Shown one piece after another: positions 25,877-38,007 of a DNA stretch of 64,000 nt; position 1 is the first letter of the stretch; every line of letters starts with the position of its first letter. Position numbers and translations under genes: made by a program. Below the pieces are notes generated by a model that saw only the letters and a list, made by a program, of their open reading frames with translations, was not told the origin of the DNA and did not search any database. The stretch covers positions 62,001 to 126,000 of the forward strand of contig NZ_JPMY01000041.1 of the NCBI RefSeq assembly GCF_000761545.1, written 5' to 3'. This DNA is from Pseudomonas sp. ML96. GTDB lineage: Bacteria; Pseudomonadota; Gammaproteobacteria; Pseudomonadales; Pseudomonadaceae.

Positions 25877-27139
25877 TTACTGCGGCGCGCCTTGCTGGCG
25901 TTGGCGAATGCCCTGCAACAGGCGTTCGGCGAGTTTCGGATAGTCGCCGTCGTAGTGGTGCCCGCCGGGCAGCTGGAGCATTTCGCCGGGAATGTTCGGC
26001 AGGGTGCAGCCGCTCTCCGGGCCTTCCTCCTCGCCATACACGCAGAGCACCTTGGCTGCCGGCAGCTTGAGCAGTTCCGGGCCGGTGGGCGCTTCCTTGC
26101 CTTCCTTGCCGAGCCAGCCCTGTACTTCGATCTCGAAGCTGCCGCTGCGCGCCAGGGCGAGCAGGACGATGGCGTCCACCTGCTGCTGGTCGGTCGCGTC
26201 CAGGCGGTTGTAGAAGGCCGGCAGAGTGTCGGCGCCGAAGGAGAAGCCGATCAGCACGAAGCGCTTGGCGCCCCATTTCTCGCGGTAGCTCTGCATCAGT
26301 TTGGCGAGGTCGCTGGCGCCGGTTTCCGGGCTCTTGTGCTGCCAGAAGTAGCGCAGCGAATCGATGCCCACGACGGGGAAGTCGCGCTTGGCCAGCTCGG
26401 CGGCCACGTCGCGGTCGAGATCGCGCCAGCCGCCGTCGCCGGAGTAGAACAGGGTCACGGTGTCGCTCGGCTTGGCTGCCGGCACTTCGATCACGGGCAG
26501 CGCGTCCGGGCTGGCCTGCAGGGTGCGCAGCAGCTGGGCGTGGAGCAGGTCCTTGAGCGAGGTGTCGTAGTCGCCGATCAGGGTTTCGCTGTTCGGCTGG
26601 CCACGCACGAAGCGCGCGCTGTTGTCGTCCGGGTTGTTGTTCCAGGCCACCAGCCAGTGGCCGTGTTGCAGCTCCTGGGGCAGCACCGCATTGCAGTCGG
26701 GATGCTTCATGTTGAAGTCCACCGACAGCGCCTTGGCCTGGTCGCTCGGCTGGCTGGCCAACCAGCGCCAGGCCAGCACCGCGCCGGGGCCGCTGCCGGC
26801 CACGAGGTCGGCGCTGCCAAGTAGCTCCAGTGCCTGGTCGAGACGTTGCCGTTGTGCCCCGCAGCTGGCGTCGGTGGCGATGGCGTACTGGGCGATGCGC
26901 GTATGCCCGGCCTCGGCCAGCGCTGCCAGCTCGTCAGCGCTGTACAGCTGGTCGGCGGGCAGGGCAAGCAGCACGCGGTGCTCGGGGCGGCCTGCGGGTA
27001 GGGCGATGTTCAGCTCGCCGCCGCTGGCCAGCGGCACGCTTTGCTGCACGGCGCGGTACTGGCTGTAGTACCAGGCGCCGCCGCCGGCGAGTGCTAATGT
27101 GGCGAGCAGGGGCAGGGCGATCAGCAGGGTGCGTTTCAT
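25877..27139 (-). CDS. acvB: AcvB/VirJ-family periplasmic hydrolase
   Basis: This is a 420-residue protein with an N-terminal signal anchor (LLIALPLLATLALAGGGAWYY). The C-terminal VirJ domain is an alpha/beta hydrolase with nucleophile motif GFSFGAD and a final His in LPGGHHYDGDYP. In P. aeruginosa the corresponding protein beside mprF hydrolyses alanyl-phosphatidylglycerol in the periplasm. Here it is likewise coupled to mprF, its start overlapping the mprF stop by four bases. The pair would set the level of aminoacylated lipid. Confidence 0.87.
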   Translation of the reverse strand: MKRTLLIALPLLATLALAGGGAWYYSQYRAVQQSVPLASGGELNIALPAGRPEHRVLLALPADQLYSADELAALAEAGHTRIAQYAIATDASCGAQRQRLDQALELLGSADLVAGSGPGAVLAWRWLASQPSDQAKALSVDFNMKHPDCNAVLPQELQHGHWLVAWNNNPDDNSARFVRGQPNSETLIGDYDTSLKDLLHAQLLRTLQASPDALPVIEVPAAKPSDTVTLFYSGDGGWRDLDRDVAAELAKRDFPVVGIDSLRYFWQHKSPETGASDLAKLMQSYREKWGAKRFVLIGFSFGADTLPAFYNRLDATDQQQVDAIVLLALARSGSFEIEVQGWLGKEGKEAPTGPELLKLPAAKVLCVYGEEEGPESGCTLPNIPGEMLQLPGGHHYDGDYPKLAERLLQGIRQRQQGAPQ

Positions 27140-29814
27140 CGTTTCACCAGTCCGGTCAGGCCGCCGGCGATCAGCGCGGCGGTATCGGCCAGGGCCACCA
27201 GGGGGTCGAGTCCGGCGGGCACGGCCATGTAGCGGGGCTCCCAGTCGGGCTGGAATTTCTCCTTGAAACGACGCAGCCCCTGGAAGTTGTAGAACTGCTC
27301 GCCGCGCTGGAAAACCAGGGCGCCGAGGCGCTGGGTGAGCGGTGCGCCACGGCGTGGCTGCAGGCCGGAGAGCGGCACCATGCCGAGGCTGAAGCGCTCG
27401 TAGCCCTGGGCCTTGAAGTGCAGCAGCAGGCTGAGCATGAGGAACTCCATGGTCAGCTTGGGCGCTTCGGGGTGCATGCGCATCAGGTCGATGCTGGCGA
27501 CCTTGCGTGCGTCGGTTTCCAGCAGGTTGGCGAAGGCCACCGGGCGGCCCTCGAACTCGATCACCGCGATGCGGAAGTGGCGCAGGTAGGCCGGGTCGAA
27601 ACGGCCCAGGGAGAAGCCCTTCTCGCGCACCTGCTTGCCTTGCATCCAGGCGTCGGAGATCGGCCGCAGCAGCTCCAGCGGCGCCTCTCCGGGCTCGTGG
27701 ATGCGCAGCGCCAGGCCGTCGCGCTGGCCGCGGCTGAGGGTGTAGCGCAGATCCTTCATGGCCTTGTTCTTGTCTTCCAGGTCGAAGCGCGGCAGGTCCA
27801 CGCGCGCTTCCTCTCCGAGCTTGATCGCGGACAGGCCGATGTCCATGTAGTAGGGCAGGTTCTCGGCGCGCACCTGGTAGAACACCGGGCGCGCGTGGTG
27901 TAGGTCGCAGAGGTCGCGGAACTGCCAGATCAGCTCGGCGCGGTGCGCGGCGCAGCCTATCGGGTCGAACAGCGCCACCAGGCTGCGGCCCTGCATGGCG
28001 TACATCAGGAAGGCGTCGCCGCTGGGGTGCAGCAGCAGGGCCTTGTCGCCGGTCAGGGCCAGGCCGCCGTCGGGCTGGTCCGAGGCCAACAGAATGCGCG
28101 CGGCCTGCTGCAACTGGGCTTCATCCGGGCGGTCAATGCTCGGTGGCGTCGGGCGCAGCAGCCAGAGCAGCGCCAGGCCGGCCAGCAACAGGCCGCTGGC
28201 CAGGGCGGCACGCAGTGCGCGCGGGGCGTCGCCGTCCACCGCGAACTGCCACCACAGCTCATGCTCGTAGGGCACATCCTGGTAGGCGAAGAACATCAGC
28301 CACAGGGCGGCGCTCAGCACGCAGATGGCGGCCACCAGGTTGACCGGCGAGAAAGGCATTTCCAGCAAGCGACTGGGGCGATAGAAAGCGCGGCGGAAGG
28401 ACGCCAGCAGGGCGGCGGTGGCGCTCAGCAGCAGCGCCTCTTCCCAGTCGAAGCCCTTGAGCAGAGAGAGCAGGGCGCCGGCCAGCAGCAGGCCGAGGGT
28501 CAGGGCCCAGGCCGCCGACAGGCGCCGACGCAGACCGTGGGCGAGCAGCAGGCAGAGGACGCCGATCAGGCTGGCGGCCAGGTGCGAGGCGTCGATCAGG
28601 CGGTGTGGAATCAGGAAGCTGAGGTGTTCCAGGCGCACGTCCACCGAGGGCGTGGCGCCGGAGAACAGCAGCACGATGCCGGCGAGGAACACCAGCAGAG
28701 CCAGGACCGGCGCTGCCGGCCCGGACATGGTGCGCAGCGCCTGGCGCCCGGCCGGCAGGTATTGTCGCGCCTCGTTGGCGAGCAGTAGCAGGCAGGCCAG
28801 TAGCAGCGGCAGGCCGATGTAGATCAGTCGATACAAAAGCAGCGCGGCGGCCAGCGGCGCGGCGCCGATCTGCCCGGCGAAGGCGGCCAGCAGCACGGCC
28901 TCGAATACGCCGACGCCACCCGGCACATGGCTGAGCACGCCGGCGGCCAGGGCTAGAAGGTAGACCAGCAGGAAAGCGCCCAGCGGCGGACCTTCCGGCA
29001 GTAATAGATAGAGCACGCTGGCGGCGGCGCAGGCGTCGATGGCGGTGATGACCAGTTGCAGCAGGCTCATGCGCAGCCCCGGCAGGCGCAGGCGGCTCTT
29101 GCCGAGGGCCACATCGATGGTGCCGGGCATTGTGTTCTCGGCCAGGCGTCGGCGGCTCAGCCACAGCAGTATTCCGGCAATGCCCACCAGCAGCAGCGCC
29201 GCCAGTGTTTGCAGTATCGGCTCCGGCAGATGCAGAGCCAGGGCGGCATCGGCTGGATCGCTCAGCGCCGCAAGGGCGGCCAGCACCGGCAGGGCGCAAC
29301 CCAGCGAGAGGCTGACGAACAGGCTGATGCGGGCGATGTCGGCGGTGCTCACGCCCTCGCGGCCGTACAGGCGATAGCGCACGGAGCCGCCGCTGAGCAC
29401 CGAAAGGCCGATGGCGTTGCTCACCGCCGAGGCGCAGAAGTTGCCCATGAACAGGCGCGGCAACGGCAGGCTCACCCCGGCATAGCGGCAGGCCGACCAT
29501 TCATAGCCGGCCAGGGCGAGGAAGCCCACCGCAGTGGCGAGCAGAGCGCCGCCCAGGCGTTCGCCTGGAATCTCATGGATTGCCGTTCGCAGGGCATCCG
29601 GGTCCAGCGCCTGCAGCAGGTGCCAGCAGGCCAGCAGGCCGATGACGAAGAGCAGCAGAGTGAAGCCCAGGGTCAGTGGCTGGCGATAGGCAGTGACACG
29701 CTGCAGCCAGGTCGGCGGCGCGGGGATGTCCAGTTCGGCAGGTATGTCGGGCGCGTCGGCGTCAGAGGAGGGAGGGACTTCAGTAGCAGGGGCGGTAGAG
29801 GGTGTAGCGCGCAT
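27136..29814 (-). CDS. mprF: aminoacyl-phosphatidylglycerol synthase/flippase
   Basis: This is an 892-residue MprF. The N-terminal two thirds hold about fourteen membrane helices with LLFVIGLLACWHLLQALDPD and the flippase-type GGVGVFEAVLLA element. The C-terminal DUF2156 catalytic domain (about residues 560-880) includes LALTGDKALLLHPSGDAFLMY and GMVPLSGLQPRRGAP. It transfers an amino acid from aminoacyl-tRNA to phosphatidylglycerol, lowering membrane negative charge and giving resistance to cationic peptides. Which amino acid (Ala or Lys) cannot be read from sequence; Pseudomonas enzymes usually use Ala. Confidence 0.94.
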   Translation of the reverse strand: MRATPSTAPATEVPPSSDADAPDIPAELDIPAPPTWLQRVTAYRQPLTLGFTLLLFVIGLLACWHLLQALDPDALRTAIHEIPGERLGGALLATAVGFLALAGYEWSACRYAGVSLPLPRLFMGNFCASAVSNAIGLSVLSGGSVRYRLYGREGVSTADIARISLFVSLSLGCALPVLAALAALSDPADAALALHLPEPILQTLAALLLVGIAGILLWLSRRRLAENTMPGTIDVALGKSRLRLPGLRMSLLQLVITAIDACAAASVLYLLLPEGPPLGAFLLVYLLALAAGVLSHVPGGVGVFEAVLLAAFAGQIGAAPLAAALLLYRLIYIGLPLLLACLLLLANEARQYLPAGRQALRTMSGPAAPVLALLVFLAGIVLLFSGATPSVDVRLEHLSFLIPHRLIDASHLAASLIGVLCLLLAHGLRRRLSAAWALTLGLLLAGALLSLLKGFDWEEALLLSATAALLASFRRAFYRPSRLLEMPFSPVNLVAAICVLSAALWLMFFAYQDVPYEHELWWQFAVDGDAPRALRAALASGLLLAGLALLWLLRPTPPSIDRPDEAQLQQAARILLASDQPDGGLALTGDKALLLHPSGDAFLMYAMQGRSLVALFDPIGCAAHRAELIWQFRDLCDLHHARPVFYQVRAENLPYYMDIGLSAIKLGEEARVDLPRFDLEDKNKAMKDLRYTLSRGQRDGLALRIHEPGEAPLELLRPISDAWMQGKQVREKGFSLGRFDPAYLRHFRIAVIEFEGRPVAFANLLETDARKVASIDLMRMHPEAPKLTMEFLMLSLLLHFKAQGYERFSLGMVPLSGLQPRRGAPLTQRLGALVFQRGEQFYNFQGLRRFKEKFQPDWEPRYMAVPAGLDPLVALADTAALIAGGLTGLVKR

Positions 29815-29905
29815 CGAGCACCTCGATCAGATTGCGCTCAGAGTTCGGCGTGGCCGGCTGGTTCCCTGATATGTGGCTTGCCTCTAGAAATAAAAGCCCC
29901 TGAAA

Positions 29906-29939
29906 CGCAAAAGGCCACTCGATTGAGTGGCCTTTTGCG
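29906..29939 (-). terminator. terminator after the initiator tRNA
   Basis: CGCAAAAGGCCACTC and GAGTGGCCTTTTGCG form a perfect 15-bp stem around GATT. It lies directly 3' of the tRNA on the minus strand and separates it from mprF. Confidence 0.88.
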
Positions 29940-29944
29940 GAATC

Positions 29945-30021
<77 letters not shown>

Positions 30022-30150
30022 GCCGCCATTCTAGCGGCGAACGCCACCCTGTCAACCTCTAATTAAGAAAAAACTGTTTTTCCGTCAGATGGTTAGCGTT
30101 TCGCGGGTGCTAGACTGCCGGGCTTCGGAGCAGGCCGGACGGGGCTTTGC

Positions 30151-31206
30151 GTGCGCAAGATCATCCACATCGACTGCGATTGTTTCTACGCCGCCATCGA
30201 GATGCGCGACGATCCGCGCCTGGCCGGCAGACCGCTGGCGGTGGGTGGGGCGGCGGATCGGCGTGGCGTGGTCGCCACCTGCAACTATGAGGCGCGAGCC
30301 TGGGGCGTGCGCTCGGCCATGCCCATGGGCCAGGCGCTCAAGCTGTGCCCGGACCTGCAGGTAGTGCGGCCGCGCATGGATGCCTATAAAGCAGTGTCGC
30401 GGGAGATCCACGCGATCTTCCGCGACTACACCGAGACCATCGAGCCGCTGTCGCTGGATGAGGCCTACCTCGACGTCTCCGATAGCCCGCATTTCGATGG
30501 TAGCGCCACGCGCATCGCCCAGGACATTCGCCGGCGCGTATCCCAGGAACTGCATATCACCGTGTCCGCCGGTGTGGCGCCGAACAAGTTCCTGGCCAAG
30601 ATCGCCAGCGACTGGCGCAAGCCCAATGGCCTGTTCGTGGTGACTCCGGATCAGGTCGAGGAATTCGTCGCCGCACTGCCGGTGAGCAAGCTGCACGGGG
30701 TCGGCAAGGTCACGGCGAGCAAGATGGAGCGTCTGGGCATCGTCAGCTGCCTGGACTTGCGCGAGTGGAGCAAGCTGGCCCTGGCCCGCGAGTTCGGCAG
30801 CTTCGGCGAGCGCCTGTGGAACCTGGCCCGCGGCATTGATGAGCGTGTGGTGCAGGTGGATAGCCGGCGCCAGTCGGTGAGCGTGGAAAACACCTTCGAC
30901 AAGGATCTGCCGGACCTGGCCGCCTGCCTGGAGCAGCTACCGGAGCTGCTGCAGCAGCTCGACACGCGCATGGCGCGGCTGGATGCGAGCTACCGGCCGG
31001 ACAAGCCGTTCGTGAAGATCAAGTTCCACGATTTCAGCCAGACCACCCTGGAGCAGGCCGGCGCGCGGCGCGATCTGGAGAGCTACCAGCGCCTGCTGGG
31101 CGCCGCCTTTGCCCGAGGAGGCAAGCCGGTGCGCCTGCTCGGTGTGGGCGTGCGCCTGCTCGACCTGCGTGGCCGGCATGAACAGCTGGAGCTGTTTGCG
31201 CCTTAA
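30151..31206 (+). CDS. dinB: DNA polymerase IV
   Basis: This is a 351-residue Y-family polymerase. Catalytic acids are in IIHIDCDCFYAAIE and SLDEAYLDVS (Asp103/Glu104). The steric-gate region and the HhH motif ALPVSKLHGVGKVTASKM follow, and the C-terminus ends in the beta-clamp-binding-like tail QLELFAP. The start is GTG at 30151, needed to give the conserved MRKIIHIDCD. It performs error-prone lesion bypass. No convincing LexA box was found upstream. Confidence 0.95.
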   Translation: MRKIIHIDCDCFYAAIEMRDDPRLAGRPLAVGGAADRRGVVATCNYEARAWGVRSAMPMGQALKLCPDLQVVRPRMDAYKAVSREIHAIFRDYTETIEPLSLDEAYLDVSDSPHFDGSATRIAQDIRRRVSQELHITVSAGVAPNKFLAKIASDWRKPNGLFVVTPDQVEEFVAALPVSKLHGVGKVTASKMERLGIVSCLDLREWSKLALAREFGSFGERLWNLARGIDERVVQVDSRRQSVSVENTFDKDLPDLAACLEQLPELLQQLDTRMARLDASYRPDKPFVKIKFHDFSQTTLEQAGARRDLESYQRLLGAAFARGGKPVRLLGVGVRLLDLRGRHEQLELFAP

Positions 31207-31216
31207 GTGGCGGCTC

Positions 31217-31621
31217 TCAGCCTTCCTCAGGCCACAGGCGGATCGGCTTGCCCGTGGCCGGCCACAGCTGCAGCTGGCCGATGCCGGACACGTCCCAGCG
31301 CTGCACCTGGCTCAGGGCCTCGAGGAAGCGCTGTTCCTGCTCCATCAACGCCGGGGCGCACATCTTGCGGGTGGCGCCGGGCTGGGCGAAGGTCAGTTTG
31401 TCGCCGTCGCGGCTGTAGCCGGCGAACCAGTGATTGCAACCGGCGCTGCCGTAGGCGCGGCCATCCTCGCCGAGGGTGATGGTCAGGTGGCTGCGGTCGA
31501 TCAGTGGGCGTTCGCCGATCCACTCCACCTGGTAGGTCTTCTCGCTTTCCAGTTGTGGCCGATCGCTGGCGCAGCCGACCAGGGCAACGGCCAGTAGCGT
31601 GGGGGCCAGGGCGTGTTTCAT
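31217..31621 (-). CDS. META-domain lipoprotein (HslJ-like)
   Basis: This is a 134-residue protein. The lipobox is VALVGC after a short signal (MKHALAPTLLAVALVGC). The mature part is a META domain with RSHLTITLGEDGRAYGSAGCNHWFAGY, ATRKMCAPALMEQEQRFLEAL and a Trp-rich C-terminal strand. The CNHW and MCAP cysteines are typical of the domain. Its ATG overlaps the upstream TGA by four bases, so the two genes are coupled. Envelope location; function uncertain. Confidence 0.82.
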   Translation of the reverse strand: MKHALAPTLLAVALVGCASDRPQLESEKTYQVEWIGERPLIDRSHLTITLGEDGRAYGSAGCNHWFAGYSRDGDKLTFAQPGATRKMCAPALMEQEQRFLEALSQVQRWDVSGIGQLQLWPATGKPIRLWPEEG

Positions 31622-32055
31622 GCGCTGTTCTCCTTGCAGGCGGGGCAGAAGTGTTTGCCGGCGCGGCTGGCCCAGCCCAGCTCGCTCAGGCGGGCCTCGG
31701 CGGCGGCCGGCTGGGCCTTGGCGCCGAGGCTGGCGTCGACGGCGAATTCCAGATCGATGCGCTTGTCGCAGCCGTCGCAGTCGACCTGCCAGTTGTGGAT
31801 GGCCAGCTCGCGGAAGGCCGGGCCGCTGGCCACCGCCAGCCACTGGCCGGGCGGGTTGATCAAGTGGCGGACCTTTTCCACGGCCAGGCTCATGGACAGG
31901 TCGCGGCTGCCCTTGAGGGTCACCAGCAGGGTGTCGCCGGCCTGGATGGCACCACCGTTGCCGGTGACCTGGTAGCGGCCCGGCGAAAGGGCGCGGCACT
32001 CGGTCAGGGTGTGTTGCGGGTTGAGCAGGGTGTAGCGGAAATCGTGGGTGGTCAT
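31618..32055 (-). CDS. conserved hypothetical protein with two CxxC motifs
   Basis: This is a 145-residue protein. The first two thirds are beta-rich (YTLLNPQHTLTECRALSPG, GDTLLVTLKGS). CDGC at about residue 94 and CPAC near the C-terminus form a possible zinc ribbon. There is no signal peptide, so a cytoplasmic location is expected. It is coupled to the META lipoprotein gene. Similar genes follow dinB in P. aeruginosa, but no function is known. Confidence 0.65.
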   Translation of the reverse strand: MTTHDFRYTLLNPQHTLTECRALSPGRYQVTGNGGAIQAGDTLLVTLKGSRDLSMSLAVEKVRHLINPPGQWLAVASGPAFRELAIHNWQVDCDGCDKRIDLEFAVDASLGAKAQPAAAEARLSELGWASRAGKHFCPACKENSA

Positions 32056-32083
32056 GGCGCCTCCGGAAATGCGCGGGATGCTA

Positions 32084-33079
32084 TCACGCCGCCGATGTCA
32101 CCCGGTTGACCGGCGCGCCGGCGGCCCAGGCGGCGATGTTGTTCAGGGTGGTGCTGGCGATGGCGGCCAGCGCCTCGCGGGTTAGGAAGGCCTGGTGGGC
32201 GGTGACGATGACGTTGGGAAAGGTCAGCAGGCGCGCCAGCACATCATCCTGCAGCGGCTGGTCGGAGCGGTCCTCGAAGAACAGCTCGGCCTCTTCTTCA
32301 TAGACATCCAGGCCCAGGTAGCCGAGCTGGCCGCTCTTCAGCGCGTCGATCAGCGCGGGGGTGTCGACCAGGGCGCCGCGGCCGGTGTTGATCAGCATGG
32401 CGCCGTGCTTCATCTGCGCGAGACTTGCGGCATTGATCAGGTGGCGGCTGCTCTCGGTCAGCGGGCAATGCAGGCTGATCACGTCGCTTTGCGCGATCAG
32501 CGCGTCCTGGCCGACCTGGCGGGCGCCGATCTGCTCCAGGCCGGCGATGGGGTAGGGGTCGCTGATCAGCAGCCGGCAGCCGAAGCCGGCCATGATCCGC
32601 GCAAAGGCCAGGCCGATCTGCCCGCCACCGATCACGCCAACGCTCTTGTCGTGCAGGTCGAAGCCGGTCAGACCGTGCAGGCTGAAATCGCCCTCGCGGG
32701 TGCGGTTATAGGCGCGGTGGATGCGCCGATTGAGCGCCAGGATCAGCGCCACGGCGTGCTCGGCCACCGCATGCGGCGAGTAGGCCGGTACCCGGACCAC
32801 GGCCAGACCCAGGCGCTGGGCAGCCTGCAGGTCGACGTGATTGTAGCCGGCCGAGCGCAGGGCGATCAGCCGTGTGCCGCCAGCCGCCAGGCGCTCCAGC
32901 ACCGCTGCGGAAAGATCGTCGTTGATAAAGGCGCAGACCACTTCACTGCCGGCGGCCAGGGCGGCGGTATCGGCATTCAGCAGACTGTCCTGGTAGCGCA
33001 GCTGCCAGCCCGGCGGCAGCGCGCAGGCATCGAAGCTGGCGCGGTCATAGGACTTGGCACTGAACAGGGTGATGCGCAT
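32084..33079 (-). CDS. ldhA: D-lactate dehydrogenase (fermentative)
   Basis: This is a 331-residue D-2-hydroxyacid dehydrogenase. The NAD motif is GVIGGGQIGLAFARI. Catalytic Arg is in LRSAGYNHVD-type context (substrate side), Glu near YEEEAELFFEDRS and His in VTAHQAFLTREAL. The EEEAELFFED segment is characteristic of fermentative LdhA. It reduces pyruvate to D-lactate with NADH. It starts 9 bases after the gacS stop, so it may be co-transcribed with gacS, as in P. aeruginosa. Confidence 0.92.
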   Translation of the reverse strand: MRITLFSAKSYDRASFDACALPPGWQLRYQDSLLNADTAALAAGSEVVCAFINDDLSAAVLERLAAGGTRLIALRSAGYNHVDLQAAQRLGLAVVRVPAYSPHAVAEHAVALILALNRRIHRAYNRTREGDFSLHGLTGFDLHDKSVGVIGGGQIGLAFARIMAGFGCRLLISDPYPIAGLEQIGARQVGQDALIAQSDVISLHCPLTESSRHLINAASLAQMKHGAMLINTGRGALVDTPALIDALKSGQLGYLGLDVYEEEAELFFEDRSDQPLQDDVLARLLTFPNVIVTAHQAFLTREALAAIASTTLNNIAAWAAGAPVNRVTSAA

Positions 33080-33088
33080 GGGCGGTCC

Positions 33089-35836
<2,748 letters not shown>

Positions 35837-35915
35837 GGCAGTCTCCATCCAGGCGATAGCGGGAGTTTAGCGATTCGTGCGGTGGGAATCTGCAGTGGCT
35901 TTTGGCAGAATAGTC

Positions 35916-35950
35916 GAGATCAATTCTCATTAGATGCCCATTATCATGAA
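35916..35950 (+). promoter_or_regulatory. possible Fur-box region overlapping the pirR start
   Basis: The sequence contains AATTCTCATTAG and CCATTATCATG, both near the Fur hexamer pattern NATWAT/ATTATC. It lies exactly at the 5' end of pirR. Iron-controlled expression of the two-component system would make sense, but the match is imperfect and only pattern-based. Confidence 0.4.
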
Positions 35951-36641
35951 CTCGACCGCACGCATCCTGGCCATCGAGGACGATCCGGTGCTGGCCGCGC
36001 ACCTGCAGGATCACCTCGGCCGCCGTGGCTTCGACGTGACCCTGCGCGGCGACGGCGAGGCCGGCCTGGCGCTGGCCTGTGCCGAGCCGTTCGATCTGGT
36101 GCTGCTGGATATCCTGCTGCCCGGACGCAGCGGCCTGGAGGCGCTGGCCGAACTGCGCCGGCGCCGCGGTGTGCCGGTGATCCTGATGTCCGCCCTGGGC
36201 GCCGAGCAGGATCGCATCGCCGGCTTCAGCCAGGGCGCCGACGACTACCTGCCCAAGCCCTTCGCCATGGCCGAGATGGAGGTGCGCATCGACGCCATCC
36301 TGCGGCGGGTCGCCTATGAGCGGCGCAAGCCGGAGAGTGTCAGCGCGGAGGGGCTGCAACTCGACGAGGGACGCAGCGATGCGCGCTACCAGGGTAACTG
36401 GCTGCAGCTGACCCAGACCGAATACCGCCTGCTGGAGCTGTTCATGCGCCATGCCGGCGAGGTGCAGAGCAAGGCCTTCCTTTATCAGCAGGTGCTGAAC
36501 CGCCCGTTCTCTGCCCATGATCGGGTACTGGACATGCATGTCAGCCACGTCCGCCGCAAGCTGCAGGCCGTGGGCTACCAGGCCGGGCGTATCGAGACGG
36601 TGTGGGGCAAGGGCTACCTGTTCCGCAGTGACGAGGAGTGA
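35946..36641 (+). CDS. pirR: response regulator PirR (OmpR family)
   Basis: This is a 231-residue regulator. The receiver has acidic pocket IEDDP, phospho-Asp in LVLLDILLPGRSG, and Lys in YLPKPF. The OmpR-type winged helix ends VSHVRRKLQAVGYQ and GKGYLF. Start is ATG at 35946, giving MNSTARILAIEDD; the ATG four codons upstream (35934) is the alternative, and neither has a strong ribosome site. It pairs with PirS to sense enterobactin-type siderophores and turn on pirA. Confidence 0.88.
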   Translation: MNSTARILAIEDDPVLAAHLQDHLGRRGFDVTLRGDGEAGLALACAEPFDLVLLDILLPGRSGLEALAELRRRRGVPVILMSALGAEQDRIAGFSQGADDYLPKPFAMAEMEVRIDAILRRVAYERRKPESVSAEGLQLDEGRSDARYQGNWLQLTQTEYRLLELFMRHAGEVQSKAFLYQQVLNRPFSAHDRVLDMHVSHVRRKLQAVGYQAGRIETVWGKGYLFRSDEE

Positions 36642-36643
36642 GC

Positions 36644-37972
36644 ATGCAGCTGCGTCACTCATTGTTCTGGAAGCTGGCGGGGCTGCTCGGGCTGTTCTGC
36701 CTGCTCCTGCTGAGCCTGGCCTCCGATCTCGGCTGGCGGGTTATCGAGATGACCTCGCGCCTGCCGCGCGAAGCTCGTGAGCAGATGCAGGTCTACGCCA
36801 CGCAGGCCGAGGCGAGCCTGCGCAGCGGTGGTCCGCAGGCCCTGGGGCAGTATCTCGAGCAACTGCAGGCCCGTGAGCAGGCTTGGGCCGTAGTGGTCGA
36901 CGAGAGCAATCACTCGTTGTCCGACCGGGCCGTGCCGGCGGAAATTGCCAGTCGACTCAGCTTCATCCGCCCCTTGTCGGGCAGCATGGGTCGGCCGGAT
37001 GGCCGGCCGAATCTCTACATCCCGTTCAGCGATGGCCAGGCGCGCCTAGTGATGCAGCTGCCCGAGCGGCTCAGCCCGCGCCAGCACCTGGGGCTCTATC
37101 TGATCTTGCTGCAGAAGGTGCTGCCAACGGTGCTGGCAGTGCTGTTCGGCCTGCTGCTGTATCGCCTGCTGATCTCCCCGCTGGTGGCCCTGCGGCGCCA
37201 GGCCCAGGCACTGAGTGGCGGCGACATGAGCGCTCGCGCGGGCGATGTGAGCCGGCGCCGCGACGAGCTGGGCGAGCTGGGCAGGGCCTTCGACCATATG
37301 GCCGAGCGTCTGCAGCACACCGTGGGCTACCAGCGCCAGCTGTTGCGCGACCTGTCCCACGAGATGCGTACACCACTGGCGCGCCTGCGCGTGGCCGCCG
37401 AGTGCGTGGATGACGCCCAGACCCTGCGGCGGCGCCTGGAACTGGAGCTGGAGTGCATGCAGCAGTTGGTCGATGGCACCCTCGAGCTGGTCTGGCTGGA
37501 CACCGAACGTCCGCACCTGCAGCTCGAGGACATCGATGTGCCGGCCCTATGGGGCGTGCTGGCCGAGAACGCCTGTTTCGAGAGTGGCTGGCCGGCCGAG
37601 CGCCTGCGCTGCGAGCTGCCGTCCGACTGTCGGGTGCGCGGCCACCTCAATGGCCTGGCTCAGGCGCTGGAAAACATCCTGCGCAATGCCATCCGTCATT
37701 CGCCGGAGCAGGGCATGGTGCGTTTGTCCGGTCGGCACAAAGATGGCCGCTGGCGTCTCTCTATCGAAGATCAGGGTGGCGGCGTGCCGGCGGCGCAGCT
37801 GGGCGCGATCTTCCATCCCTTCACCCGGCTCAATGCCTCGCGTCCGGGTGGCGAGGGTTTCGGCCTGGGCCTGGCCATCGCCCGTGGTGCGGTGCGCATG
37901 CAGGGCGGCGAGCTGTGGGCGGAAAACGGCGCCGAAGGTTTGCGCCTGCAATTGAGCCTGGCAAGTGTATAG
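36644..37972 (+). CDS. pirS: sensor histidine kinase PirS
   Basis: This is a 442-residue kinase. Helix 1 (LFWKLAGLLGLFCLLLLSLA) and helix 2 (VLPTVLAVLFGLLLYRLLI) flank a periplasmic sensor of about 130 residues. HAMP follows, then HisKA with RDLSHEMRTPLARL and HATPase with NILRNAIRHS and GEGFGLGLAIARGA. ATG at 36644 has GAGGAG overlapping the end of pirR, so the two are coupled. The periplasmic part would detect the ferric siderophore or its import. Confidence 0.88.
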   Translation: MQLRHSLFWKLAGLLGLFCLLLLSLASDLGWRVIEMTSRLPREAREQMQVYATQAEASLRSGGPQALGQYLEQLQAREQAWAVVVDESNHSLSDRAVPAEIASRLSFIRPLSGSMGRPDGRPNLYIPFSDGQARLVMQLPERLSPRQHLGLYLILLQKVLPTVLAVLFGLLLYRLLISPLVALRRQAQALSGGDMSARAGDVSRRRDELGELGRAFDHMAERLQHTVGYQRQLLRDLSHEMRTPLARLRVAAECVDDAQTLRRRLELELECMQQLVDGTLELVWLDTERPHLQLEDIDVPALWGVLAENACFESGWPAERLRCELPSDCRVRGHLNGLAQALENILRNAIRHSPEQGMVRLSGRHKDGRWRLSIEDQGGGVPAAQLGAIFHPFTRLNASRPGGEGFGLGLAIARGAVRMQGGELWAENGAEGLRLQLSLASV

Positions 37973-37985
37973 AACGTAAATAAGC

Positions 37986-38007
37986 TTTATTCTCAACTGA
38001 GAATAAA
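37986..38007 (+). promoter_or_regulatory. 22-bp inverted repeat upstream of pirA (candidate Fur or PirR operator)
   Basis: TTTATTCTCA and TGAGAATAAA form a perfect 10-bp inverted repeat with a 2-base centre (AC). The ATTCTCA/TGAGAAT half-sites are common in Pseudomonas iron-regulated promoters. A G+C hairpin at 38019-38041 (CCGCTCGG/CCGAGCGG) follows in the leader. Position 93 bases before the pirA start supports a regulatory role. Confidence 0.6.

Noticed and set aside
30073..30090. Possible LexA box before dinB (CTGTTTTTCCGTCAG)
   Set aside because: It has 15 rather than 16 bases and lacks ACAG at the right spacing, so it does not meet the consensus.
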